Positions 24,738 through 33,422 of a stretch of DNA of 64,000 bases are shown piece after piece. The stretch is taken from assembly GCA_964521865.1 (NCBI GenBank), contig CAZFTJ010000007.1:1-64000 (forward strand). Direction: 5' to 3'. The position numbers were made by a program, and so were the translations under genes. This DNA is from CAYSRJ01 sp964521865 (GTDB taxonomy: Bacteria; Spirochaetota; B62-G9; DRHN01). The notes beneath the pieces are model-generated. The model saw only the letters and a program-made list of their open reading frames with translations, was not told the origin of the DNA and searched no databases. Within the stretch, counting starts at the first letter, position 1. Every line of letters starts with the position of its first letter.

Positions 24738-26231
24738 TTGGAAGATATAATCACATTTGAACATATTACAAAGAGGTTCCCTGGTGTAATCGCACTTGAC
24801 GATGTGAGTTTTTCAATCAAAAAGGGGGAGATACATGCGCTTGTAGGAGAGAACGGTGCCGGCAAATCGACATTGATGAACATTCTCGGAGGAGAGATTC
24901 AGCCAGATGAAGGTTCAGTAATACTCAGGGGAAAGGCAACTCAGATACCGAACCCATATGCAGCACGAAGGCATGGAATCAGTATTGTATATCAAGAATT
25001 GAAGCTCTGTCCAAATTTATCTGTTGTTGAAAACATTTTCTTGGGCAGGGAGCGTGAAGGTAGTGGGGGGCGTCTTAAAATAAAGAAAATGAATGCGCAG
25101 TGTTATGAAGTCTTTGCATCGCTGGGAGTGACATTGAACCTTAGAACACTCGTTCGCAATCTTTCTATCGCCGAACAGCAGCTTGTTGAAATATCGAAAG
25201 CGATAAGCCTTGAATCCGACGTACTCATAATGGATGAACCGAATTCCGCATTGACGCTTACTGAGACTGAAAATCTTTTCAAAAATTTAATACGGTTGAA
25301 GGAAAAAGGTGTAACAATAATATTTATTTCCCACAGAATAGAAGAAGTGTTTAAAATATCAGACCGGATTTCAGTTTTAAGAGATGGTAAATACCTCGGT
25401 ACATTTCATACAAGTGAAACGAGTTTTGACCATATTGTAACCTTGATTGCTGGTAAAAAACTTTCAACTGAACTTGCACAGACACACGAATCAAAAACAC
25501 ATTCAAACCGTGTTGTGCTTGAGGTTCGTAATTTATCAAGAGGGGAATTTTTCAAGCATATTACTTTCCAGCTATATGAAAAGGAAATACTGGGAATATA
25601 CGGTCTTCAGGGAGCCGGACGAACCGAACTTCTTGAAACTATATTCGGCCTGGCGCGTGCTGACTCCGGTGAGATCATTGCTCTTGGTCAAAAAATAAAT
25701 GTGAGGAGCCCCGCTGATGCAATTAAACATGGATTTGCAATGGTAACGGAAGACCGACGTGGCACAGGACTGTTTGCAAATATGGATGTAAAGGATAATA
25801 TTGGTATTTCCAGTACAAAGGATATTTCAAGATTATGGTTTATTAAACGTAAAAACTTATTGTACCTTGCAAAACAATTTGTAAAAATGATTGAGATAAA
25901 GGTGCGAAGCATTACACAGCTTGTAAGAAATCTTAGTGGGGGAAATCAGCAAAAGGTAATTATTTCACGCTGGCTTGCAACAAACCCTAAAATATTTCTT
26001 ATGGATGAATTAACACGAGGAATCGATGTCGGTGCAAAAGCTGAAATATACAGGATTCTTCGTCGATTACGAGAAGATGGGTTATCAATTATAGTTGTTT
26101 CTTCCGAGCTCCCGGAAGTGCTGGCGGAATGTGATCGGATCCTCATAATGCGCAATGGTATGCTGGTTGCTGATTTTCCAAAAGAACAGGCCTCCAAGGA
26201 AAAGGTTTTAAGGCTAGCCTTGAAGGGATAG
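24738..26231 (+). CDS. Ribose-type ABC transporter ATP-binding protein (RbsA-like)
   Basis: About 497 residues with two fused ATPase domains, as in RbsA/XylG/MglA. Domain 1 has Walker A GENGAGKST, signature LSIAEQQLVEI and Walker B VLIMDEPN. Domain 2 has the usual degenerate Walker A GLQGAGRTE, signature LSGGNQQKV and Walker B IFLMDELTRGID. A TTG at 24738 is the best start because AAAGGAG ends 7 bases before it; the GTG at 24732 would be only one base from that site. It completes the importer. Confidence 0.95.
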   Translation: MEDIITFEHITKRFPGVIALDDVSFSIKKGEIHALVGENGAGKSTLMNILGGEIQPDEGSVILRGKATQIPNPYAARRHGISIVYQELKLCPNLSVVENIFLGREREGSGGRLKIKKMNAQCYEVFASLGVTLNLRTLVRNLSIAEQQLVEISKAISLESDVLIMDEPNSALTLTETENLFKNLIRLKEKGVTIIFISHRIEEVFKISDRISVLRDGKYLGTFHTSETSFDHIVTLIAGKKLSTELAQTHESKTHSNRVVLEVRNLSRGEFFKHITFQLYEKEILGIYGLQGAGRTELLETIFGLARADSGEIIALGQKINVRSPADAIKHGFAMVTEDRRGTGLFANMDVKDNIGISSTKDISRLWFIKRKNLLYLAKQFVKMIEIKVRSITQLVRNLSGGNQQKVIISRWLATNPKIFLMDELTRGIDVGAKAEIYRILRRLREDGLSIIVVSSELPEVLAECDRILIMRNGMLVADFPKEQASKEKVLRLALKG

Positions 26232-26295
26232 CGAATGCCATATACCGTACATTCTTTATAATAAAGTTGAAAATTAATAAAACGGAGGATGATGT

Positions 26296-27267
26296 ATGGA
26301 CGGATTAAGGATTGGTGTTGGACTATGGTGCGTCAGTTTTGCTGCTGATAGATTTTTGCCGACAGGATATAGAATGGAAAAAACAGTAAAGGAGCAAATC
26401 GAGATAGTATCGAAGATTGAAGATGCAGAGTCAGTCGACTTGCATTCCTCGGATTTTGCAGGTATAAAGCCTAAGGAAGTTCTGAAAATTGTACAGGATA
26501 ATGGTCTCAAGGTTAATGCAGTAAACGCAAATATTTTCGGCGACCCACTGTTTAAATTCGGGGCATTTACCAACACAGATAAAAAGATATGGCGAAAGGC
26601 AATTGAACTAACAAAAGAATCGATCGATATTGCGCGTGAAATGGGCGCATCTATTTCCTCTTTATGGCCGGGCCAGGATGGTTTTGATTATTATTTTCAG
26701 AATAATTATTACTATCAATGGGATAGCACAGTTTCAGCAATGAAGGAGGTATGTGAATATGCACCGGATATGAAAATTGGTTACGAGTACAAGCCAAGAG
26801 AACCACGTATGTTTTCTATTATTAGCAATGCAGCTAAGGCGGTATTGTTAACAAATGAAGTAGATGCTGAAAATTTTGGTGTTACCCTCGACTACGGACA
26901 TGCGCTTTTTGCACATGAGAATCCTTCGGAATCGCTCTGTCTTATCAACAGGGCAAAGAAACTTTTAAATATACATTATAATGACACATATGGTAATTGG
27001 GATGATGATCTCATAGCTGGATCAGTCAATATCTGGAATAATATAGAATTCTTTTGGTATCTTAAACAGACTGACTATAATGGATTCATTACTTTAGACA
27101 TGTTTCCATATCGAGAAAACCCCTTTCATGCATGCAGGCTTGCAATAAAAATGATAAAAAAATTTCGAGAGATAGTTGACAGGCTTGATGATGAAGCTAT
27201 AAAAGACCTCCAAACAAAAAATGATGCTGCAGGAGCTTTGGAGTTGTTGATGAAAGAGGTGCTTTAA
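26296..27267 (+). CDS. Sugar-phosphate isomerase/epimerase-like TIM-barrel protein
   Basis: 323 residues of the xylose-isomerase-like (AP endonuclease family 2) TIM-barrel group, which isomerises or epimerises sugars with a divalent metal. Visible elements are the metal-site segments IGYEYKPREPR, VTLDYGHALFAHE and LNIHYNDTYGNWDDD, with Glu/Asp/His at the positions where metal ligands occur in this family. It has a good GGAGG ribosome site. It follows the importer by 64 bases, so the imported sugar is probably its substrate. L-rhamnose isomerase-like and inosose-type enzymes are alternatives. Confidence 0.82.
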   Translation: MDGLRIGVGLWCVSFAADRFLPTGYRMEKTVKEQIEIVSKIEDAESVDLHSSDFAGIKPKEVLKIVQDNGLKVNAVNANIFGDPLFKFGAFTNTDKKIWRKAIELTKESIDIAREMGASISSLWPGQDGFDYYFQNNYYYQWDSTVSAMKEVCEYAPDMKIGYEYKPREPRMFSIISNAAKAVLLTNEVDAENFGVTLDYGHALFAHENPSESLCLINRAKKLLNIHYNDTYGNWDDDLIAGSVNIWNNIEFFWYLKQTDYNGFITLDMFPYRENPFHACRLAIKMIKKFREIVDRLDDEAIKDLQTKNDAAGALELLMKEVL

Positions 27268-27349
27268 TAAAGAATTTGGAAAATAAGTCCCAAATCATAA
27301 CATTCACAATGAAAAACAGGGTGTAAAGACCTTTACAGCGGGAAACATT

Positions 27350-28438
27350 TTGAGCAGAAGAGAGCCATTATCGAGTTTTCAGAATGCACTGGAGAAGGCA
27401 GGACTTGAGTATGCAACAATTTTTCTGCCAAATAATTATAAAATTCTCGTGACTCAATATTGGGGAAGGATATTCGGGCCGTATGGTGACGACAAAGGCT
27501 CAGGGTCCTTATGGACATCAGGCACCATATATGACGAGTCCCTTTTTTCCGAAATGGTTAAACAAAAAGATTGGTGCATAGGTGGTGACAGGATATGGCT
27601 TGCACCGGAAGTACAGTATAATATTCCAGATCGATTTTCTGATATAACGAAAAACGGTTACTCGTTGCAGACACAGATTGATCCTGGTCACTATACATTG
27701 CATATTACGGCTATTGGGGATGTCCTCCTATATCAGGATATGAAATTGAAATTATATAACACAGCAGCCGGTATCAAGCATCTGAGTTTAAAACGATTGA
27801 TAAGCCCTGCAATGGACCCTATCCGTTGCGTAAGAGGTTATGAGAATATATCTAAGAAAGTCAAATATACGGGATATACTCAGATGATTCAGTTGAAGGA
27901 TCGAACACCGGATAGTGCAATGACTGAAATATGGAATCTCATACAAGTTAATCCAGGCGGTTTTGCAATCATTCCTGTAGCTGGTGAAGTTGAATATCAG
28001 GACTATTATGCCCCAATTGACCCTTCTTATATGAAAGTGACGGAAAAGGCTATTTTTTTAAAGCTCACTGGAGGCAGGAAATACAAGGTTGGTGTGAAAA
28101 GTGCCTGTGTTTTTGGACGTGTCGGTTACATTGAGGATATAGAAGGAGAAGATGTACGACTTATTGTTAGAAACTTTTTTAATAACCCTTCTTTCCCGTA
28201 TATTGATGAACCCATTAAAAAACCTGGAAGTAGTGGAGATTCTCTACAAATTTACAACGATGATGGCAATCTTGGAGGTTTCGGCGAAATAGAGGTTCAT
28301 GGGTGTGCGGTTGGAGGGAATACGGGAAGAAAGGAAAGCAGAGATATTATAGATTTTTGGCAGTATGTTGGGAAAAAAGAAGAAATATGGTTAGTAGCAA
28401 AACTGCTTCTTGGTATTGATAATTTGCCAGGTACATAA
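27350..28438 (+). CDS. Conserved protein of unknown function in the sugar operon (possible mutarotase-like fold)
   Basis: 362 residues starting at TTG 27350 (no strong ribosome site). There is no signal peptide or membrane segment. The sequence is rich in beta-prone segments and aromatics (ILVTQYWGRIFGPYG, GGDRIWLAPEVQYN, GGRKYKVGVKSACVFGRVGY). The combination of GGDRxWxxPE and a conserved KxGV turn resembles a galactose-mutarotase-like family annotated DUF6786, but this rests on memory. It lies between the TIM-barrel isomerase and the URO-D gene and probably acts on the same carbohydrate. No catalytic residue can be named. Confidence 0.7.
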   Translation: MSRREPLSSFQNALEKAGLEYATIFLPNNYKILVTQYWGRIFGPYGDDKGSGSLWTSGTIYDESLFSEMVKQKDWCIGGDRIWLAPEVQYNIPDRFSDITKNGYSLQTQIDPGHYTLHITAIGDVLLYQDMKLKLYNTAAGIKHLSLKRLISPAMDPIRCVRGYENISKKVKYTGYTQMIQLKDRTPDSAMTEIWNLIQVNPGGFAIIPVAGEVEYQDYYAPIDPSYMKVTEKAIFLKLTGGRKYKVGVKSACVFGRVGYIEDIEGEDVRLIVRNFFNNPSFPYIDEPIKKPGSSGDSLQIYNDDGNLGGFGEIEVHGCAVGGNTGRKESRDIIDFWQYVGKKEEIWLVAKLLLGIDNLPGT

Positions 28439-28532
28439 TAAACATTTCAGTAACCCTTTGGAGTAATCTAAATGTAATATCGTAAAATTATATATATTTA
28501 AGCCTGTGATTTCATAATAAGGAGAGTTTGCA

Positions 28533-29771
28533 ATGACCAGTAGAGAAAGAGTTTTAGCAGCACTTCAGCATAGAGAACCGGATAAAATTCCGGTTGACTG
28601 TGGTGCTGAACGTTCGACAACTATTCAAGCAATTGCATATAATAACTTAAAAAAGTATTTGGGGATAAAAGAAGGCGAAACTAAAATTAATGATACCGTT
28701 CAGCAGTGCGTAATTCCTGAAAAGTGGTTTCTTGATATGTTTCAGATTGATGTTGTCGACCTCGCAAGAACTTTTGCTGATAATCCAGATGATTGGAAAG
28801 ATTGGATTCTCCCTGATGGTTCACGAGCGAAAATCCAGGCGTGGATTAGGATGGAACGAAGACATGATATGACAGTCATCGTAAATGAAAAGGGTGAAGA
28901 GATATGCCAAATGCCAGATTCTGCTTACTATTTTGATCAATCAATTTGGCCGCTTATGGGAATGCATAAAGAAAATTTTGAAGATCTTCCGCTCTATATT
29001 GAGAAAGTAATGTGGGCTTATGTTACTGACCCAATGTGGAGTAAGTCGAATAATCTCAATTTCTATTCCGTGCTGAGAGAAAATGCTAAAAAACTCTATG
29101 AAAAAACTGATTACGCAATTATTATGCCCTTTGGCGGAAGTATATTCGAATTTGGCCAATACCTTTACCGAACAGATGAGCTACTCATTAATCTTATTAC
29201 ACATAAACATGAAATTAGAAAGATGGTGGAAAAATTAACTGATATATATATGGAGAAACTTCCAAAAGTACTGGATGCCGTATCACCATATACACAGATT
29301 ATTCGTATGGGAGATGATCTTGGGGTGCAATCTGGACCGATGATATCCCCAGAATTATATAGAGAGATTTATTTCCCATATCACAAAAGATTGTTTCAAA
29401 TGGTGAAAGAAAAGACCGATATGTATGTATATTTTCACTCATGCGGAGCGATGTCAGAGTTTATTCCTGATTTAATTGAGGCAGGAGTTGATATTATTAA
29501 TCCAGTTCAAATTACCGCAGCCGGTATGGAGCCGGAAAAACTCAAGAAGGAATTTGGGAAAGATATCGTATTTTGGGGAGGGGGATGCGATACCCAGCAC
29601 GTTCTTCCCAACGGCTCTACTGAGGATGTAAAAAAGGATGTTTATAAGAATTCTGAGATATTTATGAAGGATGGAGGTTTCGTATTCAATCAGGTACACA
29701 ATATTCTCGCTGATGTTCCTCCGGAAAATATTACGGCAATGTTTGAGGCTGCAAATGAAATACGATATTAA
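28533..29771 (+). CDS. Uroporphyrinogen decarboxylase (URO-D) superfamily protein
   Basis: 412 residues. It begins with the family opening TSRERVLAALQHREPDKIPVD and carries VYFHSCGAMSEFIPDLIEAG and NPVQITAAGMEPEKLKKEF, where the CG and NP.Q segments match the MtaA/CmuA-like and 'sugar operon' branches rather than haem-synthesis HemE. Members include Zn-dependent methyltransferases that use a corrinoid; His in HSCG and a late Cys (GGGCDTQHVLP) could ligate zinc. No corrinoid protein is in this operon, but one is at 4.1 kb. Its catalytic role here is unknown. It has a GGAGA ribosome site. Confidence 0.85.
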   Translation: MTSRERVLAALQHREPDKIPVDCGAERSTTIQAIAYNNLKKYLGIKEGETKINDTVQQCVIPEKWFLDMFQIDVVDLARTFADNPDDWKDWILPDGSRAKIQAWIRMERRHDMTVIVNEKGEEICQMPDSAYYFDQSIWPLMGMHKENFEDLPLYIEKVMWAYVTDPMWSKSNNLNFYSVLRENAKKLYEKTDYAIIMPFGGSIFEFGQYLYRTDELLINLITHKHEIRKMVEKLTDIYMEKLPKVLDAVSPYTQIIRMGDDLGVQSGPMISPELYREIYFPYHKRLFQMVKEKTDMYVYFHSCGAMSEFIPDLIEAGVDIINPVQITAAGMEPEKLKKEFGKDIVFWGGGCDTQHVLPNGSTEDVKKDVYKNSEIFMKDGGFVFNQVHNILADVPPENITAMFEAANEIRY

Positions 29772-29917
29772 GCTGTCAAGGGCAAGTCAACTTTTTATCT
29801 TTACATACAGGTGGTTATAATACAGATGAGTTTTAGGAATTCTCTTCGATAGATAAATTTATAAATTCCTCAAATGATAACATCCGCATGAAGTATCTTT
29901 AATAATAGAAGGTAAAT

Positions 29918-30433
29918 ATGGATATCAAAGGAAAAACTGCAATTGTGACTGGGGGAGGCACGGGAATTGGAGCGGCTATTGCAGATCGGTTATGTTCTGC
30001 TGGTGCCAAAGTCATGATAGCAGGTCGACGAGAACAGCGTCTCAAATTAACTACAGAATTTATTCGCAAAAGTAATCTCGAAATTAGATATAGATCGACG
30101 GATTATGGTTTTATTCTCATGATAAGCTCAGATTCCGGTATTCATTATTTTCCTGATCAGGTAATATATGGTTTGACAAAACATGGTAGAAATGATCTGG
30201 TTCAATATATTTTAACAGAGTATAAACAATACAATATACATTCCGTCGCTCTTTGTCCCGGTTTAACTGCTACTGAGATGGGCCTTGGCTTAAATCCAGC
30301 CAATAGAGAAAACGTACTTGAAGTCGAAACAATCGCCGAATGGTCATTATATGTGATCACACAAACCGAGAAATTAAATGTGGCTAACCCGATAGCGCTT
30401 TCTCCTATGCGCGACCCTGCAATTACCAAGTAG
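29918..30433 (+). pseudogene. Short-chain dehydrogenase with internal deletion
   Basis: 171 residues instead of the usual 250 or so. The cofactor motif TGGGTGIG and the early part are intact up to about residue 60. The sequence then jumps to the region of the catalytic serine (MISSDSG) and the Tyr/Lys pair (YGLTK). The central segment that would hold the NNAG motif, roughly 40-50 residues, is missing in frame. The C-terminus also lacks the usual GGY ending. Without the central strand and helix the Rossmann fold should not form, so I call it a pseudogene although the frame is open. It is the last gene of the AT-rich island. Confidence 0.7.
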
Positions 30434-30599
30434 CAGAAAAAAATATATTTCAATGGTTTCTGTCTGAATTGCAAGACCCGTGTTAAAAAGCAAGGCAAAC
30501 AAATAGCTTTTTAAATCTAAACACTGGCAGGAGTGCGCAGACTCGAATATTGGCGGTATATTAATATTTTTTTCAAGTTGCTTATACACAGGAGGAATC

Positions 30600-31748
30600 A
30601 TGAGCGTTCAAACCTACGGAGTCGGGATTATCGGCGCAGGATTCATGGGAAAGACACACACCTACAACTACCTGAATATGCCTCTCTTTTACGACGGCCT
30701 GCCATTCAGGATCAGGCTCGTCGGCATTTGCAACAGGACGCTGAGCAAAGCCGAACGGCTGAAAGAAGATTTCAACTTCGAGTTTGCAACAAGCGACTAC
30801 AAAGACCTTCTTGCACGGGATGATATACAGGTGATAGATGTGTGCACCCCCAACAACGTACACTGCGAACAGATAGTAGATGCGCTGAATGCGAAAAAGC
30901 ACGTGTATGCCGACAAGCCGCTCTGCATCACCGACGGGGAGGCGGATGAAATCGTGAGGGCTGCCGAGGAATCCGGGATGGTGCATCAAATGGCGTTTCA
31001 CAACAGGTTCTATCCGTGGTCGATGAGGATAAAGATGCTGTGCGATGAGGGTTTTTTCGGCAGGGTAATTTCGTTTCGCGCGACCTACTACCATTCGAGC
31101 AACATCAAAACGAAGAAGTTTCGAGGATGGAAGCTTGACGTTAACCTGGCCGGCGGCGGGACCCTGGTCGATATGGGCTCCCATGTGCTCGATCTCATTT
31201 ACCACTATCTCGGCGAGTACGAGCGAATGAGCCTCGACAGTATTATTTTGTACCAAAAGCGTCCGGACGAGAACGGGAACATGGTCACGGTGGAGGCCGA
31301 GGATCATATACTGCTCAATGTCCGGATGAAAAGCGGTGCGCTCGGTACCATAGAAGCGTCGAAAATAGTTGCCGGCAGCAACGACGATCTGACGGTTGAG
31401 ATTTACGGCACAGAAGGCGCGCTTCGCTTCAACTCGATGAACCCGGGGTATGTACAGGTGTACGACATGCGTGAGCCAGAGACGCCGATCGGCGGAAACA
31501 GGGGGTACAGGGCGGTTGAAACGATGAACAAAGACCCTGAATCGAAGAGCAACTTTCCGGGGCCCCGGTTCTGCCCGGGCTGGCTCAGGGGCCATATAGC
31601 GAGCCAGTACCGCTTCATGCAGTGCGTGCATGAGAACAGACAGGCATTCCCCTCGCTGAAAGACGGAGCGTACATTCAAAATGTCATGAACCGCCTGTAT
31701 ACGGTGAACAATAGAGGTACGTGGGTTTCCATAGAAGGCCGGGTTTGA
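30600..31748 (+). CDS. Gfo/Idh/MocA-family oxidoreductase
   Basis: 382 residues. The N-terminal NAD(P) fold starts GVGIIGAGFMGKTHTYNY. The catalytic-lysine motif reads YADKPLCIT (canonical EKP; the Glu is Asp here), and the second domain contains GGGTLVDMGSHVLDLI with the conserved Asp and His. Relatives oxidise sugars or inositols at a hydroxyl. AGGAGG is well placed before the ATG. It is followed by a PfkB-type kinase 210 bases on. GC content rises sharply at this gene compared with the region before 30.5 kb. Confidence 0.92.
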   Translation: MSVQTYGVGIIGAGFMGKTHTYNYLNMPLFYDGLPFRIRLVGICNRTLSKAERLKEDFNFEFATSDYKDLLARDDIQVIDVCTPNNVHCEQIVDALNAKKHVYADKPLCITDGEADEIVRAAEESGMVHQMAFHNRFYPWSMRIKMLCDEGFFGRVISFRATYYHSSNIKTKKFRGWKLDVNLAGGGTLVDMGSHVLDLIYHYLGEYERMSLDSIILYQKRPDENGNMVTVEAEDHILLNVRMKSGALGTIEASKIVAGSNDDLTVEIYGTEGALRFNSMNPGYVQVYDMREPETPIGGNRGYRAVETMNKDPESKSNFPGPRFCPGWLRGHIASQYRFMQCVHENRQAFPSLKDGAYIQNVMNRLYTVNNRGTWVSIEGRV

Positions 31749-31958
31749 CCTGCGTTCATCTATGTAAAAATTTTGCAGGGAGCATTTTCGATACGGCGCA
31801 CCGTTCCCAGTGCCGCGTATAGTACGTTGGGGATGCAGAGGCTGGTGGGAAAAAATAGAGATTGATACAGTATCTCATAATCGGCAGTCCGGTTACGTTT
31901 CATCGGATTGTGAAATCGAAAGCATGTCGTAGAGAAAGCATACACCGGGGAGCGATAC

Positions 31959-32981
31959 ATGGAACGCAGGGGCATTACCGGAGCGGGAAACTTTATCATC
32001 GATCATGTGAAAATGGTGGATCTCTGGCCCGATGAGGGCATGCTCTCCCTTATCAGCGAGGAGAGGAGGGCAAGCGGCGGGTGCGCCTACAACGTGCTCA
32101 AGGACCTTGCGATTCTCAAAACCGGTCTGCCCCTGTCTGCGGTCGGCCTTACGAGCAGCGACGAGGACGGGCGGTATATTCTGGACGACCTGAGAGCTCA
32201 CGGAATCGATACCGGGATGATGAAGACCATCGACAATATCATGACCTCCTATACCGACGTCATCACGGTGAAGGATACGGGAAACAGGACTTTTTTTCAC
32301 AACAAGGGAACGAACAAATACCTCGATATCGAGCATTTTGATTTTTTGAGAGTACAATCGAAGATATTTCATATCGGCTATATCCTCCTTCTTGACGCGC
32401 TCGACGGTCCGGACCCGGAGTTCGGTACGAGAATGGCACGCCTCCTGAAGATGGCGAAGGACACCGGACTCAAGACATCGGTTGATGTGGTGAGCGAAAG
32501 CAGCTATCGATTCAATAAGGTCGTGCTGCCCGCTCTCCAGTATACCGATTACCTTATATTCAATGAAATCGAGGCGGGAAGGACCACCGGCTACGAGATA
32601 CGGGACAGGTCGGGAGCACTGAACGGGGACAATCTGAAACAGGCTCTCAAAATGCTGGTCGAAAGAGGCGATACCGAGCTGGTCTGTATACACTTTCCCG
32701 AGGGCGCATATGCATCGTTAAAAGGCGGCGTGCCTCATTTTGTCCCTTCCTATGAGCTTCCACCCGGCTATATTGCCGGTACCGCCGGGGCGGGCGATGC
32801 ATTCTGCGCGGGTATGCTGTACGGCATGCACGAGGGCTGGGAGCTCGAACAGTCGATGCGGTTCGCAAACGCCATGGCCGGCATATGCCTCTGTGATATA
32901 ACGACTTCCGGCGGAATGAAAAATATGGGCGAAACGCTCAGTATCATGGAAGAAATGCCGCTTCGTACAAGTGCCATTTAG
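31959..32981 (+). CDS. PfkB/ribokinase-family carbohydrate kinase
   Basis: 340 residues. The ATP/catalytic motif GTAGAGDAFCAGML carries the general-base Asp, and the N-terminal sugar-binding glycine pair is in SGGCAYNVLKDL. It probably phosphorylates a sugar or sugar acid made or exported by the pathway that includes the Gfo/Idh/MocA oxidoreductase. GGGGAG before the ATG supports the start. The 210-base gap before it holds no recognisable gene or clear promoter. Confidence 0.92.
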   Translation: MERRGITGAGNFIIDHVKMVDLWPDEGMLSLISEERRASGGCAYNVLKDLAILKTGLPLSAVGLTSSDEDGRYILDDLRAHGIDTGMMKTIDNIMTSYTDVITVKDTGNRTFFHNKGTNKYLDIEHFDFLRVQSKIFHIGYILLLDALDGPDPEFGTRMARLLKMAKDTGLKTSVDVVSESSYRFNKVVLPALQYTDYLIFNEIEAGRTTGYEIRDRSGALNGDNLKQALKMLVERGDTELVCIHFPEGAYASLKGGVPHFVPSYELPPGYIAGTAGAGDAFCAGMLYGMHEGWELEQSMRFANAMAGICLCDITTSGGMKNMGETLSIMEEMPLRTSAI

Positions 32982-33151
32982 CGGTTTCTCCTGCTTATCC
33001 GACATTGTGTTAAGCCGACACTCAGTCGAGGTTTGAACGGACACAACTCCCGCTTGCGTATCGCAGAGAACGTGCCGGCCACCGATGGTAGTACATTATA
33101 ACAGCATTCATTTTTATTGACGAGCCTGCTTTAAATTGATACATTTATTTC

Positions 33152-33273
33152 GTTCTTCGGGGCAGGGTGCAACACCCGACCGGCGGTAGAGCCCGCGAGT
33201 CACTCCGCACCTGCGGTGGACAGATCCGGTGAAATTCCGGAGCCGACAGTGAAAGTCTGGATGGGAGAAGAAC
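33152..33273 (+). promoter_or_regulatory. FMN riboswitch (RFN element)
   Basis: The P1 arms GTTCTTC (33152-33158) and GAAGAAC (33267-33273) are perfectly complementary. Between them are the conserved RFN blocks: GGGGCAGGGTG..CACCCGACCGGCGGTA, GCCCGCGAG, ATCCGGTGAAATTCCGGAGCC, GACAGTGAAAGTCTGGATG and GGGAGAAG. Downstream, GGTTTG (33302-33307) can pair either with CAAACC (33273-33278) or, shifted, with AAACCC (33343-33348), a possible switching platform. FMN binding normally turns such genes off. The regulated genes are the importer at 33.4-36.1 kb, which marks it as a flavin-precursor transporter. The rest of the 441-base gap shows nothing else. Confidence 0.95.
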
Positions 33274-33422
33274 AAACCTTCTTATGAAATGCCCGCAGGT
33301 GGGTTTGCTCCCGGTTTCCACGACTTTGCCGCATGCATGTTGAAACCCCGATCAACACGGAAAACGTACTATCAGATACATAAAATCGATATGCTGAGAT
33401 TTTTCTACAGGACAGGTATCGA

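Noticed and set aside
30582..31679. 365-codon open frame on the minus strand
   Set aside because: Antisense to the Gfo/Idh/MocA gene, whose motifs are clear; no ribosome site or recognisable domain.
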